64,000 bases of DNA from Gordonia jinhuaensis (lineage in GTDB: Bacteria; Actinomycetota; Actinomycetes; Mycobacteriales; Mycobacteriaceae), in the NCBI RefSeq assembly GCF_014639795.1, contig NZ_BMGC01000012.1:1-64000 (forward strand), written 5' to 3'. How positions within the stretch are numbered: position 1 is the first letter of the stretch; each line of letters begins with the position of its first letter. Below the pieces are notes generated by a model that was not told where the DNA came from, did not search any database, and saw only the letters and a program-made list of their open reading frames with translations. Shown piece after piece: positions 1 to 8,297 of this stretch. The position numbers and the translations under genes are program-made.

Positions 1-90
1 ACCGCCTCGGCAGATTGACCCCCATTGAATTCGAGACCATCATCAACCACGAGGCCCCTCAGGCCGCGTGACTAACCCTGTCACCTATCC
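1..90 (+). mobile_element. 3' end of an IS3-family insertion sequence (transposase C-terminus), truncated by the window edge
   Basis: The first 71 bases encode RLGRLTPIEFETIINHEA followed by a few residues and a TGA at 69-71. The TPIEFE motif is typical of the extreme C-terminus of IS3-family OrfB (DDE integrase) transposases. Only the last 22 codons are present; the rest lies upstream of the window. The 20 or so bases after the stop are probably the right terminal region of the element, running directly into a glycosyltransferase fragment. The exact IS end and any target duplication cannot be fixed from one side. Confidence 0.72.
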
Positions 91-498
91 GTGCACCAGG
101 CCCACATGCTGTTCTGGATGATGACCTTCGTGTGGGTGATCGGTCAGGTGGGACTGATCGCCGAACTGTTCCCGCCCGGGGTCTACTACCCGGCGATGAT
201 CTCGTTCATCTTCGGCAACTCGGCGACCATCTACATGAACCTGATCGCACTGCGTGAGGATCAGCGGAGCGCACTGATGTGGCCTGCCCTGGTGGTGCCG
301 CTCTACTGGGTGTTGATGAGTATCGCTGCGCTCAAGGGCATGTGGCAGATGATCTCGGCACCCTCGTACTGGGAGAAGACTGCTCACGGTCTGGCCAACG
401 ACGAATCGGCGTCGGGCACTTCCGGTGACGGCGATGCAGGCATCGGGACGCCGACGGCCGGGGGTTCGGCGCCCCCGGATACGGCGACTGCGACATGA
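91..498 (+). pseudogene. C-terminal fragment of a family 2 glycosyltransferase, cut by the IS element
   Basis: The reading frame of 135 codons begins with a chance GTG just after the insertion sequence. It shows two hydrophobic segments and the motif YWVLMSIAALKGMWQ followed by SYWEKTAHGL, which matches the C-terminal membrane end of large processive GT2 (cellulose synthase-like) glycosyltransferases. The nucleotide-binding and catalytic regions (DxD, QxxRW) are absent, so this cannot be a working enzyme. The last 35 residues are a low-complexity Gly/Ser/Thr/Ala tail. It overlaps the next gene by 4 bases, as in an intact operon, which supports a once-complete glycosyltransferase gene upstream. 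Confidence 0.7.
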
Positions 499-1598
499 GC
501 CGGATCACCGCGCTGCGCTCACGCGCTCCGGGACTGTCGATCTATCTGGCGGCCTTCGTCTTCTACCTCGCCATCGGCCTCTACCTCAACGTCACCGTGC
601 AGTTCATACTCGGAGACACTCTGTCGAGAGTTGCTGCCGCACAAGCGGTGTTGTTCAGTCGCTTCCCGCACCTGTCGGCGATCGGCTTCGTGTTCACCCC
701 GCTGACCGCGATCGTCCAGCTGCCGGTGGTGGCGTTCAGCCGGATCTGGCCGGTGATCACCGCCGACGCGATCTCGGCGGTGATCATGTCGGCGTCGTTC
801 ATGGCGGGTGCGGTGTTCATGCTCTTCGGGATCACCCGCGACCGCGCGCTCCCCTGGACGATGTCCTCGGCGGTCACCGTGCTGTTCGCGATCAACCCGA
901 TGATCGTGTTCTACGGTGGCAACGGCATGAGTGAGGCGCCGTTCGTCTTCTTCCTCCTGTGGGCGGTGCGCCGACTGTTGCGGTGGGTCGACAGCGACGA
1001 CGTCCACGACCTCACCACATGCGGGATCGCCCTGGGCCTGGCCTATCTCGTGCGTTACGACGCGGTGGCGGCCACCATCGCGGTGGCCGTCGTGGTGGCG
1101 ATCCGTACCTGGACGCGGGCGCCGGAGGAGGGGCGCCGGCGGCGGGTGCTGCTCGACGTGGTGCTGGTCGCCGGGCCGGCGTTCTTCGCGTTCGTGGTGT
1201 GGGCGGCCACGAGCTGGCTGGTCACCGGAAATGCCTTCGAGCAGTTCGAATCCCAGTACGGCAACGCCGCGATCCTGCGCGAGTCCGGTGGTCGGGCACC
1301 GGAGTCACTGGTGTCGGCGATCAAGTTCCCGATCATCGAGATCGGCATCCTGGCACCGGGACTGGTCGTGGTGGTCGGTGTGGTGGCGCTGGTGCGGGGT
1401 GTGCGACGTCGATGGTGGCCGTTCGTGGTGCCGGTGATGGTCTTCGGTTCGGTGCTGGCCTTTCAGGCGCTCACCTACATCCGCGGCTCCACCTTCGGCT
1501 TCCTGCGGTTCTACATCGTCGCGATCCCGCTGCTCGCGGTGTTGGCCCTGCTCATGGTCCCGGCCCGCCGGGTGCTGCCGGCCAAGCGCCCCGGGTGA
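495..1598 (+). CDS. Polytopic membrane protein, GT-C glycosyltransferase-like (N-terminal part of a probably broken gene)
   Basis: Starts with ATG inside an ATGA overlap with the upstream fragment. The 367 residues hold many hydrophobic helices, the segment YGGNGMSEAPF and an extracytoplasmic-type loop near residues 235-270, as in dolichol/polyprenyl-phosphate-sugar-dependent GT-C membrane glycosyltransferases of actinobacterial polysaccharide clusters. The frame is closed by TGA at 1596-1598, but the same frame continues at once into another hydrophobic segment and a soluble domain (next entry). The two parts were therefore probably one protein of about 555 residues. The sugar donor and product cannot be told from sequence. 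Confidence 0.6.
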   Translation: MSRITALRSRAPGLSIYLAAFVFYLAIGLYLNVTVQFILGDTLSRVAAAQAVLFSRFPHLSAIGFVFTPLTAIVQLPVVAFSRIWPVITADAISAVIMSASFMAGAVFMLFGITRDRALPWTMSSAVTVLFAINPMIVFYGGNGMSEAPFVFFLLWAVRRLLRWVDSDDVHDLTTCGIALGLAYLVRYDAVAATIAVAVVVAIRTWTRAPEEGRRRRVLLDVVLVAGPAFFAFVVWAATSWLVTGNAFEQFESQYGNAAILRESGGRAPESLVSAIKFPIIEIGILAPGLVVVVGVVALVRGVRRRWWPFVVPVMVFGSVLAFQALTYIRGSTFGFLRFYIVAIPLLAVLALLMVPARRVLPAKRPG

Positions 1599-1607
1599 CT
1601 CGCGCAG

Positions 1608-2172
1608 ATGCCGCAGCCACGCGGTTCCGAGCGCCCCGCAGTACGCGCGGTGGCATCGGTGATGGCGGTGGTCGCGGTGGCCGTCTGCATCCCCGTGACC
1701 CTGTGGGGAATGCTCTCGCGCACCTATGCCCCGCAGGAGTTCCCGCTTCATGCGGTGGTCTTCCGTGAGGACACACCCACCTCGGAGCGAGTCAAGCAGG
1801 AGCAGAGGGTGCTGCGCACGTTCGCCACTGAGCGCCGGCTGGCCGAGGTGATCGACGCGCTGCACCTGCCGAATTCCTCGGTGCTCAGCGACACCCAGGA
1901 CGGCTTCGCGATCATCACCCGCTCGCGGCGCCCGAAACAATTCGTCCAGCCCTCGGACCACGACTTCAATCGACATCCTCAACGATCCGGTCGATTACAA
2001 CATCCGGCTGCTGATCGCCGTGCCCAAGACCGGTCGCGGTGCCTCGAATGCGCTCAACATCCGCTATCCCACCCTGTACGAGAACGGGGCCGGCATTGCC
2101 GATCTGATGCTCGAGATCCCCAACCCGTCGCCGAATCAGCCCAGTTACCGCGTGTACCGGCTGCGGCGCTGA
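1608..2172 (+). pseudogene. C-terminal part of the GT-C-like protein, separated by a TGA and internally frameshifted
   Basis: In the same frame as the preceding gene and only three codons past its TGA. It encodes a transmembrane segment (residues about 15-35), then a soluble part ending GFAIITRSRRPKQFV. Near 1968 the coding sense moves to the +1 frame: the residues DILNDPVDYNIRLLIAVPK and the rest, up to TGA at 2170-2172, continue in that frame. One extra base at about 1968 explains the switch. Without repair the first frame would run to 2399 through unrelated sequence. This is a decayed gene or a sequencing error; re-reading 1590-1600 and 1960-1975 would decide. Confidence 0.6.
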
Positions 2173-2182
2173 GACACGGCTG

Positions 2183-2224
2183 GGTTCAGGTTTCGGGGCT
2201 CAGGGTTCGGGGTTCAGGGTTCGG
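2183..2224. repeat. Three tandem copies of a 14-bp unit covering the stop codon of the glycoside hydrolase gene
   Basis: Units lie at 2183-2196, 2197-2210 and 2211-2224 (consensus GGTTCAGGGTTCGG, one or two differences between units). The last unit contains the reverse-strand stop codon at 2214-2216. Because 14 is not a multiple of 3, the repeated TGA falls in all three frames of the reverse strand. Confidence 0.85.
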
Positions 2225-3353
2225 CCAGGTCGGCGACGACCGAATACAGCGGATCGCCCAAGCCGATGTCGAAGGTGCAGTCCTGTGGCCGCGGGTCGGG
2301 CACCCATGCCCACAGCAGCGCTCCGTCGGTGCCCGCCTGTCGCTGTCCGATGATCTTGGTGCGCACGTTGTCTGCCCGTGTCTGCAGCGATCGGCATGAG
2401 CCGGCATTTTCCCCGATCTCGGCGACCACCAACGGCTTTGCGACCTCCTTCGCCTGCTGTATGCGGCGCGCGAGTCCGTTGTACCGGTCGCCGGGAAGTG
2501 GTACGCCGTCGGCGCCGTAGTCGTGGTATTCGAGGACATCCATGTCGGGCGAGGCGGCGATCGTGGTGTATTCGTCTCCGGCGGTGCCACATTGACCACC
2601 GCCCGTCTGCCCGCCCCAGATCGGGTGCTGGCTGTCAAGGCGTCGCAGCTCGTCACCGGCGGTGTCGACGAAACGCCGCAGTACCGCAGTGGCGTCGTCG
2701 GGGCAGCGGCGCGCCGACTCGCCGCAGTCGAAGGACGTGCAGATGAGCGGTTCGGGTTCGCCGACGAGGGTCCAGCCCGCCAGAGTCGGCTCGTTGCGCC
2801 ACCGGGTGACCGCGGTGGCCACCCACTGGGAGAACGTCTGATGCAGTGAGGCCGGCGTCGAATGCCACCCCGAGGCGAACCAGTCGCGGTCCTTGAAATG
2901 GTCACCTTCGCACGCCCCGTCGCCGGCGGCGAGTACCGGGACCACGAATTGATCGTGCCGCTTGGCGGCGGCGAAGACGTCGTCGATCGCACGGAAGTCC
3001 GCACGTCCGGTGTCGACGTTCACCGCCAGCGCGGCGAATGCGTTGAAGCGAGTCAGCGAATGCGGCGGCAGCGAGGCGAAATAGGCCTCGGGATCGTTGG
3101 TGGCGCCGCATCCGGGGTTGAGCGCGTGATTGCTGGCCAGCTGATAGGCGTTGAAACCGGTCGGCCACCAGGGATGCCCGTCCAGTGTCAACCCGGCGGG
3201 TGTGGCCGCGACCCGACTGGAGATCGACTGCGGCGTCACCGTGGTGTGGTGGCCTGAGCGCGTGCACTGTGTGAACGTCAGTGTGACCACGGTTACGGTG
3301 AGAGCCGACACCAGCGACGTCGTGATGCGCCGAAGACCTCCGCGAATGACCAT
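2214..3353 (-). CDS. Secreted glycoside hydrolase, GH5/cellulase-like fold
   Basis: A 379-residue protein with a basic N-terminus and a hydrophobic stretch at about residues 10-28 (SLVSALTVTVVTLTF), indicating export. The mature part looks like a TIM-barrel glycosidase: LDGHPWWPTGFNAY near the N-terminus, the likely acid/base motif WTLVGEPEP in the middle, LEYHDYG, and the likely nucleophile motif VVAEIGENAG near the C-terminus. These match clan GH-A enzymes such as family 5 mannanases or cellulases; the substrate is not known. Several cysteines suggest disulfides outside the cell. The cysteine after the hydrophobic segment is not in a good lipobox, so a lipoprotein is less likely. It is convergent with the broken glycosyltransferase locus. 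Confidence 0.65.
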   Translation of the reverse strand: MVIRGGLRRITTSLVSALTVTVVTLTFTQCTRSGHHTTVTPQSISSRVAATPAGLTLDGHPWWPTGFNAYQLASNHALNPGCGATNDPEAYFASLPPHSLTRFNAFAALAVNVDTGRADFRAIDDVFAAAKRHDQFVVPVLAAGDGACEGDHFKDRDWFASGWHSTPASLHQTFSQWVATAVTRWRNEPTLAGWTLVGEPEPLICTSFDCGESARRCPDDATAVLRRFVDTAGDELRRLDSQHPIWGGQTGGGQCGTAGDEYTTIAASPDMDVLEYHDYGADGVPLPGDRYNGLARRIQQAKEVAKPLVVAEIGENAGSCRSLQTRADNVRTKIIGQRQAGTDGALLWAWVPDPRPQDCTFDIGLGDPLYSVVADLAEP

Positions 3354-3420
3354 GACAGCGTCAGATTAACGCGCATCGACATGCGCCGGGGTCGCGAACG
3401 AGCAGGAGGGAAACGTCGAG

Positions 3421-4989
3421 ATGAGTGCAGATGGCGGCACCACAGCCGGTGGGCTGAGCGTGACGACCGAATCGGGGACGGTGCGCGGCATCCGTGACGG
3501 TGACGTGCGCAGTTGGCGCGGCATTCCCTATGCGGCCCCGCCGGTCGGCGACCTGCGGTTTCGTGCCCCGTCGTCCCCGGTGCCGTGGCAGGGTGTTCGG
3601 GCGGCGACCGACTTCGGTGCCGCGGCCCCGCAGTCCAAGATGTTCACCGCCCTCGGGATCGGGGTGCGCGGCGTGCGCTACCAACGCCGCGACGAGGACT
3701 GTCTGACCCTTAACATCTGGGCGCCCGACACCGCAGACGCCGACGGGCCGTTGCCGGTGATGGTGTTCATCCACGGCGGCGCCTACATCCTCGGCAGCTC
3801 CGCGACGCCGCTGTACAACGGGCGCGATCTCGCACGACGCGGGGTGGTGCTCGTGACGATCAACTATCGGCTCGGCGCGCTCGGCTACCTCGACGTGAGT
3901 GCATTCGCCACGCCGGAGCATCCGTTCGACTCCAATCTCGGGCTGCGCGACCAGATCGCCGCACTGGCCTGGGTGCAGCGCAACGTCGCCGCCTTCGGGG
4001 GAGACCCGTCCAACGTCACCGTCTTCGGCGAGAGCGCCGGCGGTAACGCGGTGACGACCCTGCTCGCGGTGCCCGCCGCAGCAGGTCTGTTCGCCAAGGC
4101 GATCGCGCAGAGTTCGGCACCGAGCCTGACACTGCATGCCGACCACGCCCGCGCGTTCGCGACCGAATTCGTCGAGATCCTGGCCAGATCCGGTGACGCC
4201 TCAACCGCATCCGCCACGCCGGCCGAGATGCTGGCCGGCGCCTCGGTCGGCCAGCTCGCGGCGACGATGTCGACACTGTCGGCCCAGATCGGCAAGCAGA
4301 TGCCCGGCCTGCAGCCGTGGGGACCGTGTGTGGACGGCGATCTGTTGCCGGTCGATCCCATGGACGCCGCAGACGCCGGGACCCTGACCCAGGTGCCGGT
4401 GATCATCGGCACCAACCGCGACGAGGGGACGCTGTTCACCAAGCTGTGGGACATCCTGCCCTCCACACCGTCGCGGATCTCACGGATGTTCGACGCCACC
4501 GATGTGGCCGCCGCGCAACGGGTGCTCGCCGCCTACCCCGGATTCCCCGACACCGACCACGGCGCCCAGATCGCCGGTGACGCGGTGTTCTGGGCTCCTA
4601 CGATCGAGTTCGCGGACGCGATCAGCGCGGTGACCCCGACCTACGTCTATCGCTACGACTATGCGCCGATGACCATGCGCGTCAGCGGTTTCGGGGCGAC
4701 GCACGTCTCTGAGCTCTTCGCGGTGTTCGGTTTCTACCGGTCGTTCGCCGGCCGCTCGCTGAGCACCATCGACCGGCGGAAGTCGTTGCGCGTCACCGAC
4801 GATGTGCAGTCGCGCTGGGTGGCATTCGCCCGCTCGGGGATGCCCGGTGAGCAATGGCCGGTCTACCAGACGCAGACACGCATCGTCCGGGTGATCGACG
4901 ACCGGTCCTATCTGGTGTCCGATCCGCGCGCCGATGTCCGACAGGCGTGGCGCGGATACGTCGGGTACCGGGGCGGCATCACGGCGTGA
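3421..4989 (+). CDS. Type B carboxylesterase
   Basis: The 522-residue protein has the carboxylesterase type B (alpha/beta hydrolase) signature. The oxyanion-hole region is VFIHGGAYILGS, the nucleophile elbow GESAGG places the catalytic serine at residue 205, the acid is probably the glutamate in NRDEGTLF, and the histidine lies in GATHVSELFAVFG. It should hydrolyse carboxylic esters; the natural substrate is unknown. No clear signal peptide is visible, so it is probably cytoplasmic. The start ATG follows a purine-rich stretch, and the stop overlaps the GTG start of the next lipoprotein gene, suggesting co-transcription. Confidence 0.85.
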   Translation: MSADGGTTAGGLSVTTESGTVRGIRDGDVRSWRGIPYAAPPVGDLRFRAPSSPVPWQGVRAATDFGAAAPQSKMFTALGIGVRGVRYQRRDEDCLTLNIWAPDTADADGPLPVMVFIHGGAYILGSSATPLYNGRDLARRGVVLVTINYRLGALGYLDVSAFATPEHPFDSNLGLRDQIAALAWVQRNVAAFGGDPSNVTVFGESAGGNAVTTLLAVPAAAGLFAKAIAQSSAPSLTLHADHARAFATEFVEILARSGDASTASATPAEMLAGASVGQLAATMSTLSAQIGKQMPGLQPWGPCVDGDLLPVDPMDAADAGTLTQVPVIIGTNRDEGTLFTKLWDILPSTPSRISRMFDATDVAAAQRVLAAYPGFPDTDHGAQIAGDAVFWAPTIEFADAISAVTPTYVYRYDYAPMTMRVSGFGATHVSELFAVFGFYRSFAGRSLSTIDRRKSLRVTDDVQSRWVAFARSGMPGEQWPVYQTQTRIVRVIDDRSYLVSDPRADVRQAWRGYVGYRGGITA

Positions 4990-5501
4990 GATCTCGGGCT
5001 GGTGTGACGGCGATGATCGGGGTACTGGGGTCGGCGCTGCTGATCGCGGCGTGCGGCTCGGGCGGTGGTGACAGCGGGGCATCGGGTCAGGGCGCGGAAT
5101 CCACGTCAGTCTCGGCACCCTCAGTCTCGTCGGTACCGGTCTCGTCGGTGTCTTCGCTGACTGCCGAACCGCCCTACGTCGACCACGTGACCTGGGTGCA
5201 GACGCCGCTGGGCCCGAGTCTGCAGGTGGTGCCGACACCGGCCGGACGGGTGGCCCACGGTACCGACGCAGCCGGGCGCGACGCAGGCGACATCGCCTGG
5301 GCGGAGGTGGTGGACGACAGTCAGGCGACCGGTCGCACCGCCGACACCCCGGGGATGCAGGCGCAGTTCACCTGTCATTGGTCGTTCGCGCGACTGGTCG
5401 AACCCGACAAGCCGTCGTGGAATCTCGAACCCTGGCGACCGGTTGTCGACGAATCGCAGATGATCGCCACCCGGTGCAATCCCGGCGGCCCCGAGGAGTG
5501 A
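4986..5501 (+). CDS. Small lipoprotein with a DUF2599-like domain
   Basis: GTG start chosen because it overlaps the upstream stop (GTGA) and gives a compact lipoprotein signal: ALLIAACGSGG puts the lipidated cysteine at residue 23. A Ser/Val-rich linker follows, then a C-terminal region (about residues 60-171) with VDHVTWVQTPLGPSLQVVPT and two cysteines, resembling the DUF2599 family of actinobacterial cell-envelope proteins. That family has no established function known to me. An alternative start at the ATG at 5013 leaves a shorter signal. Confidence 0.6.
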   Translation: MRSRAGVTAMIGVLGSALLIAACGSGGGDSGASGQGAESTSVSAPSVSSVPVSSVSSLTAEPPYVDHVTWVQTPLGPSLQVVPTPAGRVAHGTDAAGRDAGDIAWAEVVDDSQATGRTADTPGMQAQFTCHWSFARLVEPDKPSWNLEPWRPVVDESQMIATRCNPGGPEE

Positions 5502-5536
5502 GCTGTGCCGGCCGAGTCGGACGAAACCGGCGATAT

Positions 5537-5551
5537 TGACAATGGCTTTCA
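5537..5551. promoter_or_regulatory. Candidate Zur (zinc uptake regulator) box
   Basis: TGACAATGGCTTTCA matches 12 of 15 positions of the mycobacterial-type Zur palindrome TGAAAATGATTTTCA, recalled from the literature and not searched. It lies about 45 bp upstream of the zinc-type binding protein gene, where a repressor would block the promoter when zinc is plentiful. Confidence 0.6.
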
Positions 5552-5593
5552 TTTGCAGTTAGCGTCGTCCCGACATTTCGACACGACGCTGGG

Positions 5594-6547
5594 GTGATGG
5601 TGATGAGAGCTGGGTTCGGCCGTGGACGCCGCCCGCACATGATGGGGCTGCTGGTCGTACTGGTCGCCGCGGTTGCGGTGGTGGCCGGTTGTGACGCTTC
5701 GTCGGGTGGCAGCAGTCGCGACGCCGACGGCAAGATCGTCGCGGTGGCCACCACGAATGTGTGGGGGAGCATCCTCTCGCAACTCGGCGGCGACAAGGTG
5801 TCGACGTCGTCGATCATCAGCAACCCGAACACCGACCCGCACGACTACGAGCCCTCGCCGGCCGATTCGCGGCTGATCGCCTCGGCGTCGGTGGTGGTGC
5901 AGAACGGAATCGGATACGACTCGTGGGCAGCGAAATCGATTGCAGCCAACCCGAATTCGAACCGCGAGGTGATCACGGTCGGTGATGTGGTCGGAGTTGC
6001 CGACGGCGGTAACCCGCATCAGTGGTACTCGCCCGATTCGGTGACCAAGACCGCCGCCGCGATCACGGCCGCCCTGAAGAAGGCCGACCCCGACCAATCG
6101 GATTATTTCGACTCCCGGCTCAGCGAATTCGATGGGACCGACCTCGCCGAATATCATCAGCTCATCGACGAGATCAGACGTGAGTACGCCAACACACCCA
6201 TCGGGGCGAGTGAGAGTGTGGTGACCCCGCTTGCCCAGGCGCTGGGTCTGGACCTCAGGACGCCGTCGGGCTTCCTCTCGGCGATCAGTGAGGGGGCCGA
6301 CCCGACGGCCGCCGACAAGGCCACCGTCGACCGTCAGATCTCCGACCGCGAGATCAAGGTCTACGTGTTCAACAGCCAGAACTCCACCCCCGACGTCCAG
6401 GCCCAGGTGGACATGGCGAAATCCGAAGGCATCCCGGTGGTCTCGGTCACCGAGACGCTCTCGCCTGCCAATGCCACCTTCCAGAGCTGGCAGGTGGCCC
6501 AGCTACGGGCGCTTCGCGACGCGCTCGCCTCGGCGACGCGACGGTGA
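5594..6547 (+). CDS. Zinc/manganese-type ABC transporter substrate-binding lipoprotein
   Basis: A 317-residue cluster A-I (ZnuA/TroA-like) periplasmic binding protein. A basic N-terminus leads to a lipobox ending VVAGC (Cys33 from the GTG start at 5594; ATGs at 5597 and 5603 are also possible). Likely metal ligands are the histidines in NTDPHDYEPSP and GNPHQWYSP, with further acidic ligands near the C-terminus. There is no long His-rich loop, unlike many ZnuA proteins. It captures the metal at the membrane and delivers it to the two permeases downstream. The stop overlaps the ATPase start, so the genes form one operon, and the candidate Zur box upstream points to zinc. Confidence 0.85.
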   Translation: MMVMRAGFGRGRRPHMMGLLVVLVAAVAVVAGCDASSGGSSRDADGKIVAVATTNVWGSILSQLGGDKVSTSSIISNPNTDPHDYEPSPADSRLIASASVVVQNGIGYDSWAAKSIAANPNSNREVITVGDVVGVADGGNPHQWYSPDSVTKTAAAITAALKKADPDQSDYFDSRLSEFDGTDLAEYHQLIDEIRREYANTPIGASESVVTPLAQALGLDLRTPSGFLSAISEGADPTAADKATVDRQISDREIKVYVFNSQNSTPDVQAQVDMAKSEGIPVVSVTETLSPANATFQSWQVAQLRALRDALASATRR

Positions 6548-7389
6548 CACCGGTGGAGTCCGGCACCTCCGACGCGAATGTGGTCGTGGCGATGAACGAT
6601 GCCGCGGTGCGTGTGGGCGGCCGGACCATCTGGTCGCATGTGAGCATCGAGGTGCGTGCGGGTCAGTTCGTCGCGGTGCTGGGGCCCAACGGTGTCGGCA
6701 AGTCGACGCTGCTCAAGGCGGTACTCGGGCTCATCCCGCTGTCGGAGGGGTCGGCGTCCGTACTCGGTGCTGCGCCGGGGGAACACAATGACCAGATCGG
6801 TTATGTGCCCCAACGCCGTTCGTTCGATTCGTCGGCCAGGATCCGCGGTCGCGACATCGTACGGATGGGCTATGACGGCCATCGGTGGGGAATCGCCCTG
6901 CCCCAATGGTTTCCGGGGAGCGCAAGCCGGGAGGCGAACCGGCGCGTCGACGAGGTGATCGATCTGGTGGGTGCGCAGGCCTATGCCGATCGTCCCATCG
7001 GGCAGTGCAGCGGCGGCGAGCAGCAACGACTGCTCATCGCCCAGGCGCTGGTGCGTCGGCCGCCCCTGCTCGTGCTCGACGAACCCCTCGACAGCCTCGA
7101 CGTGACCAACCAGGCGTCGGTCAGCGCACTGATCGAGAAGATCTCCACCGTTGCCGGCGTCGCCGTGATGATGGTGGCCCACGATGTCAACCCGATCCTG
7201 CCCTACCTCGACGAGGTCATCTACGTCTCCGGAGGCGGCGCGTTGTCGGGGACACCGGAGGATGTGATCACCACGGAGACGCTCTCGGCGCTCTACGGCA
7301 CCGCGATCGACGTCCTCACCGATCGCACCGGACGACTGGTGGTGGTGGGCCAGCCTGACATCCACGCCACCCACGAGGACGAGCGGTGA
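6544..7389 (+). CDS. Metal ABC transporter ATP-binding protein
   Basis: A 281-residue ABC ATPase with Walker A GPNGVGKST, signature CSGGEQQR, Walker B LLVLDEP with D-loop DSLD, and the switch histidine in MMVAHDVN. It powers the zinc-type importer encoded around it. The GTG start overlaps the stop of the binding protein gene and its own stop overlaps the first permease start, showing tight translational coupling. Confidence 0.88.
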   Translation: MTPVESGTSDANVVVAMNDAAVRVGGRTIWSHVSIEVRAGQFVAVLGPNGVGKSTLLKAVLGLIPLSEGSASVLGAAPGEHNDQIGYVPQRRSFDSSARIRGRDIVRMGYDGHRWGIALPQWFPGSASREANRRVDEVIDLVGAQAYADRPIGQCSGGEQQRLLIAQALVRRPPLLVLDEPLDSLDVTNQASVSALIEKISTVAGVAVMMVAHDVNPILPYLDEVIYVSGGGALSGTPEDVITTETLSALYGTAIDVLTDRTGRLVVVGQPDIHATHEDER

Positions 7390-8297
7390 ATCCGGTCTTC
7401 GGGCCGAACCTCGTCGACGACATCCGTCAGATGTTCGAGTTCCACTTCATGGTCAACGCCCTGCGTGCGGGGACGATCGTGGCGCTGGTCGCCGGACCGA
7501 TCGGCTACCTGATGGTGCTGCGGCGGCAGTCGTTCGCCGGTCACACGCTGTCGGTCATCGGCTTTCCCGGCGCCGCCGGGGCCACATGGTTGGGGCTCAA
7601 CGCCACGGCCGGATACTTCACCTTCTGCATCGCGGGCGCGATCATCATCGCGCTGTTCAGTGGATCGCGGTCGAGTTCTCCGTCCGGACAGGGTGATTCG
7701 GCGCTCATCGGAGTCGTGCAGGCGTTCGCACTCGCCTGCGGATTCCTGTTCATCAGTCTCTACCACGGCTATCTCGAGGGCATGAACACCTTGCTGTTCG
7801 GCTCGATCACCGGTATCGCCGACTCGCAGGTGGTGGTCCTCGCGGTCTCGGCGGTGATCGCATTGGTGGTGGTCGCACTGATCTGGCGTCGGGTGGTGTT
7901 CTCCAGCGTCGACCCCGTGGTCGCGGCCACGCGCGGCGTGAACGAACGCCTCACCTCGGTGGTCTTCCTGGTCCTGCTGGCGATCGCGGTGGCCGGCACC
8001 AGTCAGATCACCGGCAGTCTGCTGACCTTCGCGCTGCTCATCGCGCCGGCCGCGGCCGCGGCACGCCTGACCGGCAGGCCGGGACTCGGTGCGATCCTGG
8101 CGACGGTCATCGCACTGGTGGTGGTGTGGGCGGGGGAGACCGCGGCGTACTACTCGCCGTACCCGATCGGCTTCTGGGTCTCGACGTTCGCGTTCGCCGC
8201 CTTCCTCCTCGCGCTGATCTACCGTGGCGTCCTCGATGCCCGGGGCAGGCGCGCAGTCGGGCGGCGACGCGAGTCGGTGACAGGGGCGCTCGGGTGA
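7386..8297 (+). CDS. Metal ABC transporter permease (first)
   Basis: A 303-residue protein with about eight hydrophobic helices of the ABC-3 (ZnuB/TroC) permease family, including the family-typical pattern RRQSFAGHTLSVIGFPGAA and the coupling segment DPVVAATRGV. The GTG start overlaps the ATPase stop. With the next gene it forms a two-permease importer, most likely a heterodimer. A basic C-terminal tail (RGRRAVGRRRES) is predicted to face the cytoplasm. Confidence 0.85.
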   Translation: MNPVFGPNLVDDIRQMFEFHFMVNALRAGTIVALVAGPIGYLMVLRRQSFAGHTLSVIGFPGAAGATWLGLNATAGYFTFCIAGAIIIALFSGSRSSSPSGQGDSALIGVVQAFALACGFLFISLYHGYLEGMNTLLFGSITGIADSQVVVLAVSAVIALVVVALIWRRVVFSSVDPVVAATRGVNERLTSVVFLVLLAIAVAGTSQITGSLLTFALLIAPAAAAARLTGRPGLGAILATVIALVVVWAGETAAYYSPYPIGFWVSTFAFAAFLLALIYRGVLDARGRRAVGRRRESVTGALG

